Assembly (NCBI GenBank): GCA_031265015.1
Contig: JAISDG010000065.1
Span: 1 to 5,471, forward strand
Length of the DNA: 5,471 bases
Direction of reading: 5' to 3'
Origin: Spirochaetaceae bacterium
Lineage (GTDB): Bacteria; Spirochaetota; Spirochaetia; Treponematales; Breznakiellaceae
This document shows, piece by piece, positions 1-5,471 of the stretch; the first letter of the stretch is position 1, and every line of letters starts with the position of its first letter. Below the pieces are notes generated by a model that saw nothing but the letters and a program-made list of their open reading frames with translations, was not told the DNA's origin and ran no database searches. Both the position numbers and the translations under genes were made by a program.

Positions 1-329
1 CCCAGTCCGCCCCCCAGGATACCCGCCAGGGCCCAGCGCTGGAGGGTGGTAAATTCGTCTGATTTGAGATAGTACACCACCAGAGAAACAAGCACCCCCA
101 GGGGAAGAACCACGAACAACACGGGCTTTATCCAGTCGGGGAAATTATTTCCCAGGCTAAAGGCTATGGCGGTATTCCGCACATGGTATATTTCCAGAAA
201 ACCGTTGCCGAATACGTCGGCAATAAACGTATTCGGCACGGGCCAGTTTTTGACAATAAATGCTTTTGAGGCCTGGTCCGCCAGTATAGCCAGGACGCTT
301 AGTGCAAAGGGTCCTATCTTGTGCTTCAC
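1..329 (-). CDS. lspA: Lipoprotein signal peptidase II, N-terminal part (3' end outside window)
   Basis: Signal peptidase II is an inner-membrane aspartic protease that removes the signal peptide of prolipoproteins after lipidation. I translated 109 codons leftward from GTG at 329-327. Seen: a first hydrophobic helix (about residues 7-25) holding DQASK at 18-22, the usual family motif after the first helix; the motif RNTAIAFSLG at 51-60, matching the family's N-x-G-x-AFS segment; a second helix at about 69-87; and the start of a third ending in GGGLG at the window edge, where the family usually continues into the GN-x-x-DR motif. Both catalytic aspartates lie in the missing part and cannot be checked. 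GTG is chosen because AAGGAG sits 7 bases before it and no in-frame ATG lies nearby upstream. It is the last visible gene of the leftward operon, 43 bp after the Nif3-family gene, so probably co-transcribed. The Gly of the usual NxGxAFS motif is Ala here (NTAIAFS). Confidence 0.93.
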   Translation of the reverse strand, partial: MKHKIGPFALSVLAILADQASKAFIVKNWPVPNTFIADVFGNGFLEIYHVRNTAIAFSLGNNFPDWIKPVLFVVLPLGVLVSLVVYYLKSDEFTTLQRWALAGILGGGL

Positions 330-336
330 GTTTCGT

Positions 337-342
337 CTCCTT
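337..342 (-). promoter_or_regulatory. Ribosome binding site of lspA
   Basis: The minus strand reads AAGGAG here, a near-perfect Shine-Dalgarno, 7 bases before the GTG at 329-327. It fixes the non-ATG start of lspA and is the strongest ribosome binding site in the left operon, which would allow lspA to be translated independently of the gene before it. Confidence 0.85.
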
Positions 343-372
343 ATTTTCTTTAGAATCCCGCGGGAATCCGGT

Positions 373-1146
373 TCATAATCCCGTAGGAACATCAAGAAAT
401 TCCGTATCCATATTGAGTTGAACGGCGCATTCTTCCATTATCTTACGGACCCCCCATACTTCGGTGGAATAATGACCCCCGGCGATCATGTTCAGGCGGC
501 CCTCCAGGGCATTATGGTACACGCTGTGGCCCGGTTCTCCGGTTACATACAGATCCACCCCTTCCTCCAGGGCCTGAAGCGTCTCCCGGGCCGCGCCGCC
601 GGAAATAACGGCGCAGGTTTCGTTGAGGCTTTTCCCAAAGGGATACACCCCAAGGGGGGGGCGGGCCATATAACCGATTGCCTTGACAGCTTCGTCTATG
701 GTCAGGGGGTTTTTAAGTTTTCCCATATAGCCTATTTTTTTCCCGTGGCACAGGCCGAAAGGCTCGGGCGTTTCAATGCCCAGCAATTCCGCCAGGGCGG
801 CGTTATTACCCAGCCGCGGGTGCTGATCCAGGGGAAGATGAACCGCATAGAGGGCAATGTTATGATCCAGCAGAAATTTGAGCCGTTCCCGGTGGGTTCC
901 CTGCAGCGCCAGAGGGGAACCCCAGAAAAGCCCGTGGTGAACAAAAAGCATTCCGCCCCCGGCGGCGGCGCACTGCTTAAAACTTTCCAGGCACGCGTCC
1001 ACGGCAAAAACAAGCCTGCGGATTTCCGATCCGTCGTTGTCAACCTGCAGCCCGTTCAGGGAAGAATCACTGTTTTGGAAGCCCTCGATATCAAGCAGGG
1101 ATTTAAAAAACCCATCCAGGGCCTGGGTATGTACCGCCCGGGTCAT
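373..1146 (-). CDS. Nif3/YbgI-family dinuclear metal-binding protein (NIF3-like, annotated as GTP cyclohydrolase 1 type 2 homolog)
   Basis: A 257-residue cytoplasmic protein, the usual length for bacterial YbgI-type members (about 250). Seen in order: SLNGLQVD (29-36); FVHHGLFWG (68-76) with His70 and His71; YAVHLPLDQHP (100-110) with Asp107; VTGEPGH (201-207); GGHYSTEVWG (223-232) with His225 and Glu229. These five residues correspond to the two-metal site known from E. coli YbgI, so the site looks intact. The family is universal but its biochemical role is unsettled; the common name GTP cyclohydrolase type 2 homolog should not be taken as proven activity. The reading frame stays open 51 codons upstream, but those codons overlap the previous gene and carry no family similarity. 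ATG at 1146 is preferred because GAGG (1152-1155) precedes it by 5 bases and the family N-terminus starts right after it. It lies 7 bp downstream of the previous stop, indicating translational coupling. Confidence 0.95.
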   Translation of the reverse strand: MTRAVHTQALDGFFKSLLDIEGFQNSDSSLNGLQVDNDGSEIRRLVFAVDACLESFKQCAAAGGGMLFVHHGLFWGSPLALQGTHRERLKFLLDHNIALYAVHLPLDQHPRLGNNAALAELLGIETPEPFGLCHGKKIGYMGKLKNPLTIDEAVKAIGYMARPPLGVYPFGKSLNETCAVISGGAARETLQALEEGVDLYVTGEPGHSVYHNALEGRLNMIAGGHYSTEVWGVRKIMEECAVQLNMDTEFLDVPTGL

Positions 1147-1151
1147 GCGCG

Positions 1152-1155
1152 CCTC
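1152..1155 (-). promoter_or_regulatory. Ribosome binding site of the Nif3-family gene, overlapping the upstream stop codon
   Basis: On the minus strand the junction reads TGAGGCGCGCATG: the TGA stop of the 486-residue protein (1156-1154) shares bases with GAGG, 5 bases before the ATG at 1146. This arrangement favours re-initiation by ribosomes ending the upstream gene and supports the shorter Nif3 start. Confidence 0.65.
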
Positions 1156-2614
1156 ATGGCTGGAGTATAGTCCGGCCGCCGGGAATTTGCCAGACCCCTC
1201 CGGTTTCCACATGGATGCCGCCGTCCAGCACAGTTGCCGCCAGGGGCGCGTTTCCCGATGTTTCTCCGGCCCGCGTACTCTCCAGGACAAGGGCGGCAAA
1301 ATTCGTTATCAGCGCCGCCGTCATGTCAGGTCCCGCGGCCCGGCCTTCCCGGTAAGCGGCGCCCCGGAAAAGGGCGCTGTAAATGGGGTAATACCGGGGG
1401 CTGTCGGAATAGTCAAAGGGACCCGCTCCGGGCGCCGCAACTAAAAGCGCCATATTCCGGGCGGCCCCCAGGGTTCTGAGTATAGTTTCGTAGCGGCCGG
1501 AACGGTTCTGAATAACCCTGTCGGACAAAATAAACAAAACCGGCAGCAGGGGCCTGGGTATGGTTCCAATATGGGTGATCTTTTTGGGGATAAAGCTCCC
1601 GGCAAAATCACCGGCCCGGCGGGTAAAGGCGCCGACCGGGTTGTCCGGGGACGGCGGAGGGAGAGGCGGAGCATCGCCCTCCAGGGAAGAAAGCAAGGGG
1701 CTTTCCACCGCGATAATGCCCCGGACCTGGGGATGGGAGGCGGCAAAATCTTCCATTCCGGCAAGGACGGTTAAGGCCGCGCCGCCGGCGCCGTAACCGG
1801 CCAGAAAAACGCAGTTTCTATCGGCCCCGGGCAGCTTGTCCCGGAGGGTGTTGTTGACCGACAGCTCCCGAAGGAGGAATTCCGCGTCAAAGCGCCTTCC
1901 TTCTTCCAGTTCCCGGCCTCCGGCATTGGCCGCCGCATCGCTCAAGCCCCGGCACAGGGCATTGATCAAACGGTATAAACCGGGGAGGAACAAGCGGACC
2001 GGCATGCCGCTGCCGTCAACCGCAGGAGAATCAAAACCGGTCCTGGAATAGGTGATAACGGTAAACCCCCTTTCTCCCAGGGCGCCGCAAACGGCATCGA
2101 TCACCGGGAACGATCCCGCCACCGGCGGCACTAGTATCAGGAGGGGCCGGTCTGCGGAGGCGGCGGATTCTCCCCTTTCCGGGTCATAGATTCTGACATT
2201 GAATTCCGCTCCCCGGCGGGAATCTTGCAATTGAATAGTTTCAATTCTTTCATAGAAAATCTCCATATCCATCGGGGGAGCAAAATACAGGGTTATCCAC
2301 AGGGTACAGGCAAATACCGCTCCGGTGGTCAGGGTAAACAGCAATCCCCGGTCACGGTAAGAATCACTTTGAAGGCCGAAAAACAGAGCGCTCAAATCCG
2401 GCAGATTGGCAAAGGTTAAAAAGAGGGCAAAGAACAACAACGGGATACATTCCGGCCTGAACCCGTAGGCGGGAAAAATACCTACCATGATACCCAAAGC
2501 CAGCAGAGGGCAGGCCGCCAGTCCGTCCAGTTTCCATAAACCCCGTACCAGGGGCCGGATAATGGACAGGAACAGAAAAAAGGCCGCGAGGGAAACCAGA
2601 ATTCTTAATTCCAT
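1154..2614 (-). CDS. Membrane protein with C-terminal alpha/beta-hydrolase-like domain, probable nucleophile loss
   Basis: A 486-residue protein I cannot assign to a named family. Four hydrophobic segments at about residues 4-22, 32-50, 55-72 and 90-112 are followed by a soluble part from about 115. That part looks like an alpha/beta hydrolase: beta strand and oxyanion-type turn LLILVPPVAGS (158-168); GFTVITYSRTGFDSP (183-197), matching the strand and loop before the cap; a nucleophile-elbow-like segment CVFLAGYGAGGAAL (268-281); a proline-rich stretch (316-325) in a cap or lid; and a late strand PVLFILSDRV (358-367), where family members carry the acid residue. The elbow, normally G-x-S-x-G, reads G-Y-G-A-G with Gly275 at the Ser position, and I see no clear catalytic His near the C-terminus. 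It may therefore be a non-catalytic binding protein. The start at 2614 has no Shine-Dalgarno, but the next Met (43) also lacks one and would delete the first helix and part of the second. It is first in the leftward operon with the Nif3-family gene and lspA. Confidence 0.85.
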   Translation of the reverse strand: MELRILVSLAAFFLFLSIIRPLVRGLWKLDGLAACPLLALGIMVGIFPAYGFRPECIPLLFFALFLTFANLPDLSALFFGLQSDSYRDRGLLFTLTTGAVFACTLWITLYFAPPMDMEIFYERIETIQLQDSRRGAEFNVRIYDPERGESAASADRPLLILVPPVAGSFPVIDAVCGALGERGFTVITYSRTGFDSPAVDGSGMPVRLFLPGLYRLINALCRGLSDAAANAGGRELEEGRRFDAEFLLRELSVNNTLRDKLPGADRNCVFLAGYGAGGAALTVLAGMEDFAASHPQVRGIIAVESPLLSSLEGDAPPLPPPSPDNPVGAFTRRAGDFAGSFIPKKITHIGTIPRPLLPVLFILSDRVIQNRSGRYETILRTLGAARNMALLVAAPGAGPFDYSDSPRYYPIYSALFRGAAYREGRAAGPDMTAALITNFAALVLESTRAGETSGNAPLAATVLDGGIHVETGGVWQIPGGRTILQP

Positions 2615-2621
2615 TATTTGT

Positions 2622-2650
2622 AGTATAAAGGCTTTAATACCTTGCGTGAA
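2622..2650 (-). promoter_or_regulatory. Putative leftward promoter for the 486-residue protein, Nif3-family gene and lspA
   Basis: Reading the minus strand, TTCACG (2650-2645; four of six bases of TTGACA) is followed after exactly 17 bases by TATACT (2627-2622; five of six bases of TATAAT). Only seven bases (ACAAATA) separate the -10 from the ATG at 2614, so transcription is predicted to begin at or next to the A of the start codon. No Shine-Dalgarno precedes that ATG, which agrees with a leaderless transcript. The assignment is by eye only. Confidence 0.5.
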
Positions 2651-2670
2651 GTGTCCGAAACTGATATAAT
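2642..2670 (+). promoter_or_regulatory. Rightward sigma-70-type promoter P1 for the HATPase-HDOD gene
   Basis: TTGCGT (2642-2647; three of six bases of TTGACA) lies exactly 17 bases before a perfect TATAAT (2665-2670). The -10 also has the extended TGn form (TGATATAAT, 2662-2670), which can compensate for a weak -35. The predicted start of transcription is near 2677, giving a leader of about 37 nt. Its -35 overlaps that of the leftward promoter. Confidence 0.65.
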
Positions 2671-2680
2671 CTGATATAAT
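2661..2680 (+). repeat. Exact 10-bp tandem repeat carrying the -10 box
   Basis: CTGATATAAT occurs twice head to tail with no mismatch. Each copy holds a full extended -10 element. The spacing is close to one helical turn, so both copies face the same side of the DNA. Confidence 0.9.
2672..2680 (+). promoter_or_regulatory. Second extended -10 element (P2) for the HATPase-HDOD gene
   Basis: A second identical TGATATAAT, created by the 10-bp tandem duplication. The -35 position (2652-2657, TGTCCG) matches consensus poorly, so any activity would depend on the extended -10. Predicted start near 2687, about 27 nt before the ATG. Confidence 0.4.
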
Positions 2681-2701
2681 AATAAAGAATAGAAGCTATG
2701 T

Positions 2702-2706
2702 AAGGA
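2702..2706 (+). promoter_or_regulatory. Ribosome binding site of the HATPase-HDOD gene
   Basis: AAGGA lies 7 bases before the ATG at 2714, a normal Shine-Dalgarno and spacing. A second GGA directly abuts the ATG and is too close to act. This supports 2714 as the start. Confidence 0.75.
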
Positions 2707-2713
2707 AAAAGGA

Positions 2714-4213
2714 ATGGCCACAGCCCAGGAATTAGTTGTTGATGAGGCAAAAATAAAAAAAGCGGTTCAATCGGGTATCCCTTTGACGATAACGACTTTT
2801 ACCCTTCCCCATGAAATAGAACTATATATAGAACAGGTATTGTTGATCTTTCTTAAGCAGGTGGATCAGGAAAGGCTTAAGGATTATGTGGTGTACTGTG
2901 TACAGGAATTGGCGGTAAATGCAAAAAAAGCCAATACCAAGCGGGTTTATTTTACCGAACGGGGCCTGGATCTTTCCAATCCCGAGGATTATAAGCTGGG
3001 CATGACCACCTTTAAGGAAGATACCCTGAATAACATAGCTCCCTATCTTCAGCTTCAAAAGGATAAAGGCCTTTATATCAAACTTATTTTTCAGATTAAG
3101 AAAAATATTATTTATATAGAAGTACGAAACAATATTTCCATTACCAAGATGGAACTGGTCCGGATTCACGATAAACTGGCCAGGTCCCGGCAGTACAATA
3201 ACCTGGAAGACGCCCTTTCCCAGGTGCTGGATGATTCTGAAGGCGCCGGGCTGGGCCTGGTTATCCTGGTACTGATGCTGAAAAAAATGGGCCTGGACGA
3301 GGACTGTTTTGATATTACTGGAACCGATACGGAAACCATCGCCAGGATTATCATACCCCTGGATAAAACCAGGCTGGAAAACCTAACTGATCTTTCCCAA
3401 ACCATCGTTGAAAATGTCAATTCCCTGCCCCAGTTTCCCGAGAATATCATGCTGGTCCAGAAGCTGATTGGGGATCCGAAGTCGGAAATAACCGACATAG
3501 CCCGGCAGATTTCCATGGACCCGGCGTTGACGGCGGACCTGCTCAAAATTGTTAATTCCGCCCAGTATATGCTGGCTAAAAAGGTAGACAATATTTCCGA
3601 AGCGGTTAAAATGGTAGGTATCCGGGGTATAAAAAATCTGCTGTATTCCTACGGGAGCCAGAAGATTCTGGGGGACGATACCAACGAAAAGCGGACCCTT
3701 TGGGAACATTCCTACAAAACCGCTTTTTACGCCTACAATCTGGTTAAGAATTTCAAAAAAGATCATAATCTGCTGGACGACGCGTACGTGGGGGGCATAC
3801 TCCATGATATGGGTAAAATCATTTTTGCTAATGTCCATCCGGAACTGCTGTCCAAGATAAAAAGCTTCTGTGCCGATAAGGATATGCCTTCGTCTACCTT
3901 TGAAGATTTGGCGGCGGGGATGAACCATGCGGAAATCGGCGCCAAGGTGGCGGAAAAGTGGAATTTTCCCGAACACCTGGTTCATGCCATTCAGTATCAC
4001 CACGATCCCCTCTCTGCTTCACCGGAGGACCGGGATTTGATCGATACCGTGTACCTGGCCAATATGCTCTGTGAATATGAAAACGGCAATGTTACGTTTG
4101 ATCAGTTTGAGCCCCAGGTGCTGGATAATTTTGGGATTACGTCAAAAAAGCAGGTAGACAGCCTGCTGGAGCGTTTTTCCGCCGGATTCAAGCGGGAACG
4201 CCAGAGCGGCTGA
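2714..4213 (+). CDS. HATPase-like domain fused to HDOD domain, probable signalling protein
   Basis: A 499-residue soluble protein without signal peptide or membrane helices. The N-terminal part (about 30-218) resembles a histidine-kinase/anti-sigma-type ATPase: N-box-like VQELAVNAKKAN (63-74, Glu65 and Asn69) and G2-like loop DDSEGAGLGL (173-182). The usual D-x-G box between them reads EVRNNIS (136-142), so the adenine-contacting Asp seems missing. No DHp/His phosphoacceptor or receiver domain is present. The C-terminal part (about 235-435) is an HDOD domain: LPQFPENI (238-245), ISMDPALTADLLKIVNSAQY (266-285), AVKMVGIRGIKNLL (297-310). It then contains WEHS (330-333), GILHDMGK (361-368), MNHAEIG (403-409) and QYHHDP (427-432). 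His332, His364-Asp365, His405 and His429-His430 resemble the ligand set of HD-type phosphohydrolases, so hydrolase activity is possible, though HDOD proteins are usually regarded as regulatory. It is transcribed alone, with its own promoter. The target is unknown; signalling, for instance of motility or stress, is inference. Confidence 0.9.
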   Translation: MATAQELVVDEAKIKKAVQSGIPLTITTFTLPHEIELYIEQVLLIFLKQVDQERLKDYVVYCVQELAVNAKKANTKRVYFTERGLDLSNPEDYKLGMTTFKEDTLNNIAPYLQLQKDKGLYIKLIFQIKKNIIYIEVRNNISITKMELVRIHDKLARSRQYNNLEDALSQVLDDSEGAGLGLVILVLMLKKMGLDEDCFDITGTDTETIARIIIPLDKTRLENLTDLSQTIVENVNSLPQFPENIMLVQKLIGDPKSEITDIARQISMDPALTADLLKIVNSAQYMLAKKVDNISEAVKMVGIRGIKNLLYSYGSQKILGDDTNEKRTLWEHSYKTAFYAYNLVKNFKKDHNLLDDAYVGGILHDMGKIIFANVHPELLSKIKSFCADKDMPSSTFEDLAAGMNHAEIGAKVAEKWNFPEHLVHAIQYHHDPLSASPEDRDLIDTVYLANMLCEYENGNVTFDQFEPQVLDNFGITSKKQVDSLLERFSAGFKRERQSG

Positions 4214-4227
4214 TTCGCAATACCTGT

Positions 4228-4265
4228 CCTGCCCAAAAACCAGATGCGGGAACGGGCGGGCTTTT
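4228..4265 (+). terminator. Weak intrinsic terminator candidate between the converging genes
   Basis: CCTGCCC (4228-4234) can pair with GGGCGGG (4254-4260): seven pairs including one G-U, around a 19-base loop, followed by CTTTTCC. It starts 14 bases after the stop of the HATPase-HDOD gene and ends just before the stop of the converging LarA-like gene. The long loop and short T run make it a poor match to a strong terminator. On the other strand the hairpin has no T run after it, so it would serve only the rightward gene. Confidence 0.4.
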
Positions 4266-4269
4266 CCGT

Positions 4270-5471
4270 TCAAGTGATCCACAGGCCCAGGGCCGGGTTA
4301 CGGATAAAATAGTACCCTTCGCCGTCTGCGGTGGCGTTCCATCCCTGACTTTGGCTGTCCGGCCCCTCCGGCACATAACGGGTTATGGCTTCTTCCAGGT
4401 TTCCCCATTCATAGCCTGCCTGTTCGATGTCCCTCCGGCCAAATCCTTCCGTAATACCCGGGCAATACCGGATGGTAAAACGGCCTTCGCCGGAACCGTG
4501 GATCAGGTGGGCGGCGGCGCTGAGGTTGTCCGCCAGTTCCGGATCTTCCGTCACAGCCCGGCGGATTGCCGCGGTTCCCCGGTAACCATGGCGGCGTACC
4601 AGGGCGTCCAGGGCGGGGTCTTCGCCAAAACATTCCACGTGGGGAGCCAGAATCAGGAGCTCCCCGCCGCCGGCCATGGCCCGGCGGGTCCGGTAGACCG
4701 CCTTGTTTCCCAGCCAGGCGCTGCGGAATTCTTTCCCCAGCCAGACCACCATTTTTTTTACCCCCGGCGGATCCGCCGCCAGTTCCGTTAGCGCCGGCAT
4801 TTTTCCCGCCGCGGGCGGCGTAATCCGCTCAATGTTCAGTTCCGCCGCCAAAGCCGCGGCCGCCGAAAAACATTCCCTGCCAAAACCGCAGAAGAGGCCC
4901 CGGACGCGGTTCCGGCGGTCCACCACCGTCAGGACCCATAATATGGGGGGCAGGAGTTTCTTGTACCGGCGAAGGGCTTCGTCAAAAAGGGACCGGACGG
5001 GGTTTTCCGTTACCCCCATCAGCCGTTCCAGGCCGTAGAGGGCGCCGAGCCAGTGGCTTTTATGGATTGCCTCCGGCCCGCCCGTACCGATAAAAATATT
5101 TTTGCCATGGTTTGACATCCCGGCTATTTCATGGGGCGTTACCTGGCCGATGGAGATGATCAGGGAAAAGGGGCCCCTGCCGGGGAGTCCTTCCCGAAGC
5201 AGGCGGTTCACCTGGACCGGCCAGTCCAGGTGAAAGGCCACCGGTTCGGGAAAAGCGGAGGCTTTGCCGCCGAAAGCTTCGGGACCGGCTTTGCCGAAAG
5301 CCCCGGCAAAGGCCGCCTCTACCCAGTCCGCCTCCAGCCGGCCCAGCTCCAGGGTATCGCCGCGCCAGCGGTGGGACAAAAACCTCTCCGCCGGACAGCC
5401 GGGGAACATCAGAGCGGTTTCTTCCGCCGTCAGGGGCCGGTGGGTTCCCAGGGCCGGCATGATCGCTCCCA
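4270..5471 (-). CDS. LarA-like protein (nickel-dependent lactate racemase family, DUF2088), 5' end outside window
   Basis: At least 399 codons; the frame is still open at the window edge. The Met at 5460 is probably internal, because it stands just before GTHRPLTAEE, which in LarA proteins (GTHRPMxxEE) lies about 100 residues from the N-terminus. Numbering from that Met: GTHR (5-8, His7); GQVTPHEIAG (105-114, His110); SNHGKNIFIGTGG (116-128, Lys120); KSH (134-136, His136); later AMAGGGELLILAPHVECFGE (261-280), matching the family's C-terminal GG-x-(L/I)I-x-A segment. The 10- and 16-residue spacings His110-Lys120-His136 equal those of His174, Lys184 and His200 in Lactobacillus LarA, where Lys carries the nickel-pincer cofactor, so cofactor binding is plausible. 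Odd points: SGGRK reads SNHGK; YQxxK reads YRTRR (256-260); about 37 extra residues lie between His7 and His110. The substrate may be a 2-hydroxy acid other than lactate. No larB, larC or larE is visible. Confidence 0.8.
   Translation of the reverse strand, partial: GAIMPALGTHRPLTAEETALMFPGCPAERFLSHRWRGDTLELGRLEADWVEAAFAGAFGKAGPEAFGGKASAFPEPVAFHLDWPVQVNRLLREGLPGRGPFSLIISIGQVTPHEIAGMSNHGKNIFIGTGGPEAIHKSHWLGALYGLERLMGVTENPVRSLFDEALRRYKKLLPPILWVLTVVDRRNRVRGLFCGFGRECFSAAAALAAELNIERITPPAAGKMPALTELAADPPGVKKMVVWLGKEFRSAWLGNKAVYRTRRAMAGGGELLILAPHVECFGEDPALDALVRRHGYRGTAAIRRAVTEDPELADNLSAAAHLIHGSGEGRFTIRYCPGITEGFGRRDIEQAGYEWGNLEEAITRYVPEGPDSQSQGWNATADGEGYYFIRNPALGLWIT
5260..5311. repeat. Short direct and inverted repeats inside the LarA-like gene
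   Basis: GGCTTTGCCG occurs at 5260-5269 and 5287-5296, a 27-bp (nine-codon) step; both copies are followed by AAAGC, with an extra CCG in the first. The second copy also forms a perfect 8-bp inverted repeat with CGGCAAAG at 5304-5311 (CTTTGCCG at 5289-5296, 7-base loop). They encode the Ala/Gly/Lys/Phe-rich stretch around residues 50-67 of the LarA-like protein, part of the apparent insertion. Confidence 0.7.

Noticed and set aside
356..365. Perfect 10-bp palindrome TCCCGCGGGA between the Nif3-family gene and lspA
   Set aside because: It is short, has no unpaired loop bases and no T run, so it is neither a convincing terminator nor a clear operator. The genes appear co-transcribed through it.
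418..1170. Long plus-strand open frame (250 codons) opposite the Nif3-family gene
   Set aside because: The minus strand carries a full set of Nif3 motifs with intact metal ligands; the plus frame has no recognisable domain and no ribosome binding site. It is an antisense by-product of GC-rich codon use.
1147..1299. 51-codon N-terminal extension of the Nif3-family protein
   Set aside because: It overlaps the 3' end of the preceding gene, has no family similarity, and the ATG at 1146 has its own GAGG and gives the usual length.
2698..2703. ATG directly followed by TAA just before the ribosome binding site of the HATPase-HDOD gene
   Set aside because: A start-stop pair could in principle hold ribosomes near 2714, but it overlaps the Shine-Dalgarno, has none of its own, and is easily explained by chance in an AT-rich leader.
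4351..5038. Several plus-strand open frames opposite the LarA-like gene
   Set aside because: They are low-complexity, Pro/Arg/Gly-rich translations without domains or ribosome binding sites, opposite a well-supported coding frame.
1..5471. Search for CRISPR arrays, insertion sequences, tRNA genes or a defence cluster
   Set aside because: I saw no spaced repeats of CRISPR type, no transposase-like frame, no terminal inverted repeats and no tRNA-like cloverleaf; nearly all of the window is explained by four coding genes.

Overview
The window shows a compact, moderately GC-rich bacterial chromosome segment with four protein genes running nearly end to end, two of which continue past the window edges. 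I see no tRNA, rRNA, CRISPR array, insertion sequence or attachment site. Gene content and style (a spirochaete-like LspA, a histidine-kinase-type ATPase fused to an HDOD domain, a divergent LarA-family protein, a protein fusing membrane helices to a hydrolase-like domain) fit a Treponema-like spirochaete, perhaps one of the higher-GC termite-gut lineages. This is an impression from memory of such genomes; no marker gene here proves it.

Left half (1-2614, minus strand): a tightly packed operon read right to left. It begins with a 486-residue protein of four N-terminal membrane helices plus an alpha/beta-hydrolase-like domain whose nucleophile position appears to be Gly instead of Ser. Next is a Nif3/YbgI-family dinuclear-metal protein, whose ribosome binding site overlaps the previous stop codon. 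Last is lspA (signal peptidase II), starting at GTG after a strong AAGGAG and running off the left edge.

Centre (2615-2713): a 99-bp divergent control region. The rightward promoter has a perfect, extended -10 (TGATATAAT) present twice as an exact 10-bp tandem repeat. The leftward promoter overlaps it at the -35 elements and places its predicted transcription start about at the ATG of the left operon, suggesting a leaderless mRNA.

Right half: on the plus strand (2714-4213), a 499-residue protein joins an N-terminal HATPase-like domain without a phosphoacceptor domain to a C-terminal HDOD domain that keeps its HD-type histidines and aspartate. It is followed by a weak hairpin with a T run (4228-4265). 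Converging on it from the right edge is the 3' part of a gene for a LarA-like (nickel-pincer lactate racemase family) protein. Its active-site His/Lys/His spacing matches LarA, but its SGGRK-type motif is altered and it carries an insertion made of short DNA repeats.

The genes do not form one obvious pathway. The left operon combines envelope lipoprotein processing (LspA) with a membrane protein of unknown role; the centre gene is probably signalling; the right gene is probably metabolic. No complete new multi-gene system is visible. The more unusual points are the HATPase-HDOD fusion, the probable hydrolase pseudoenzyme, and the compact divergent promoter pair.
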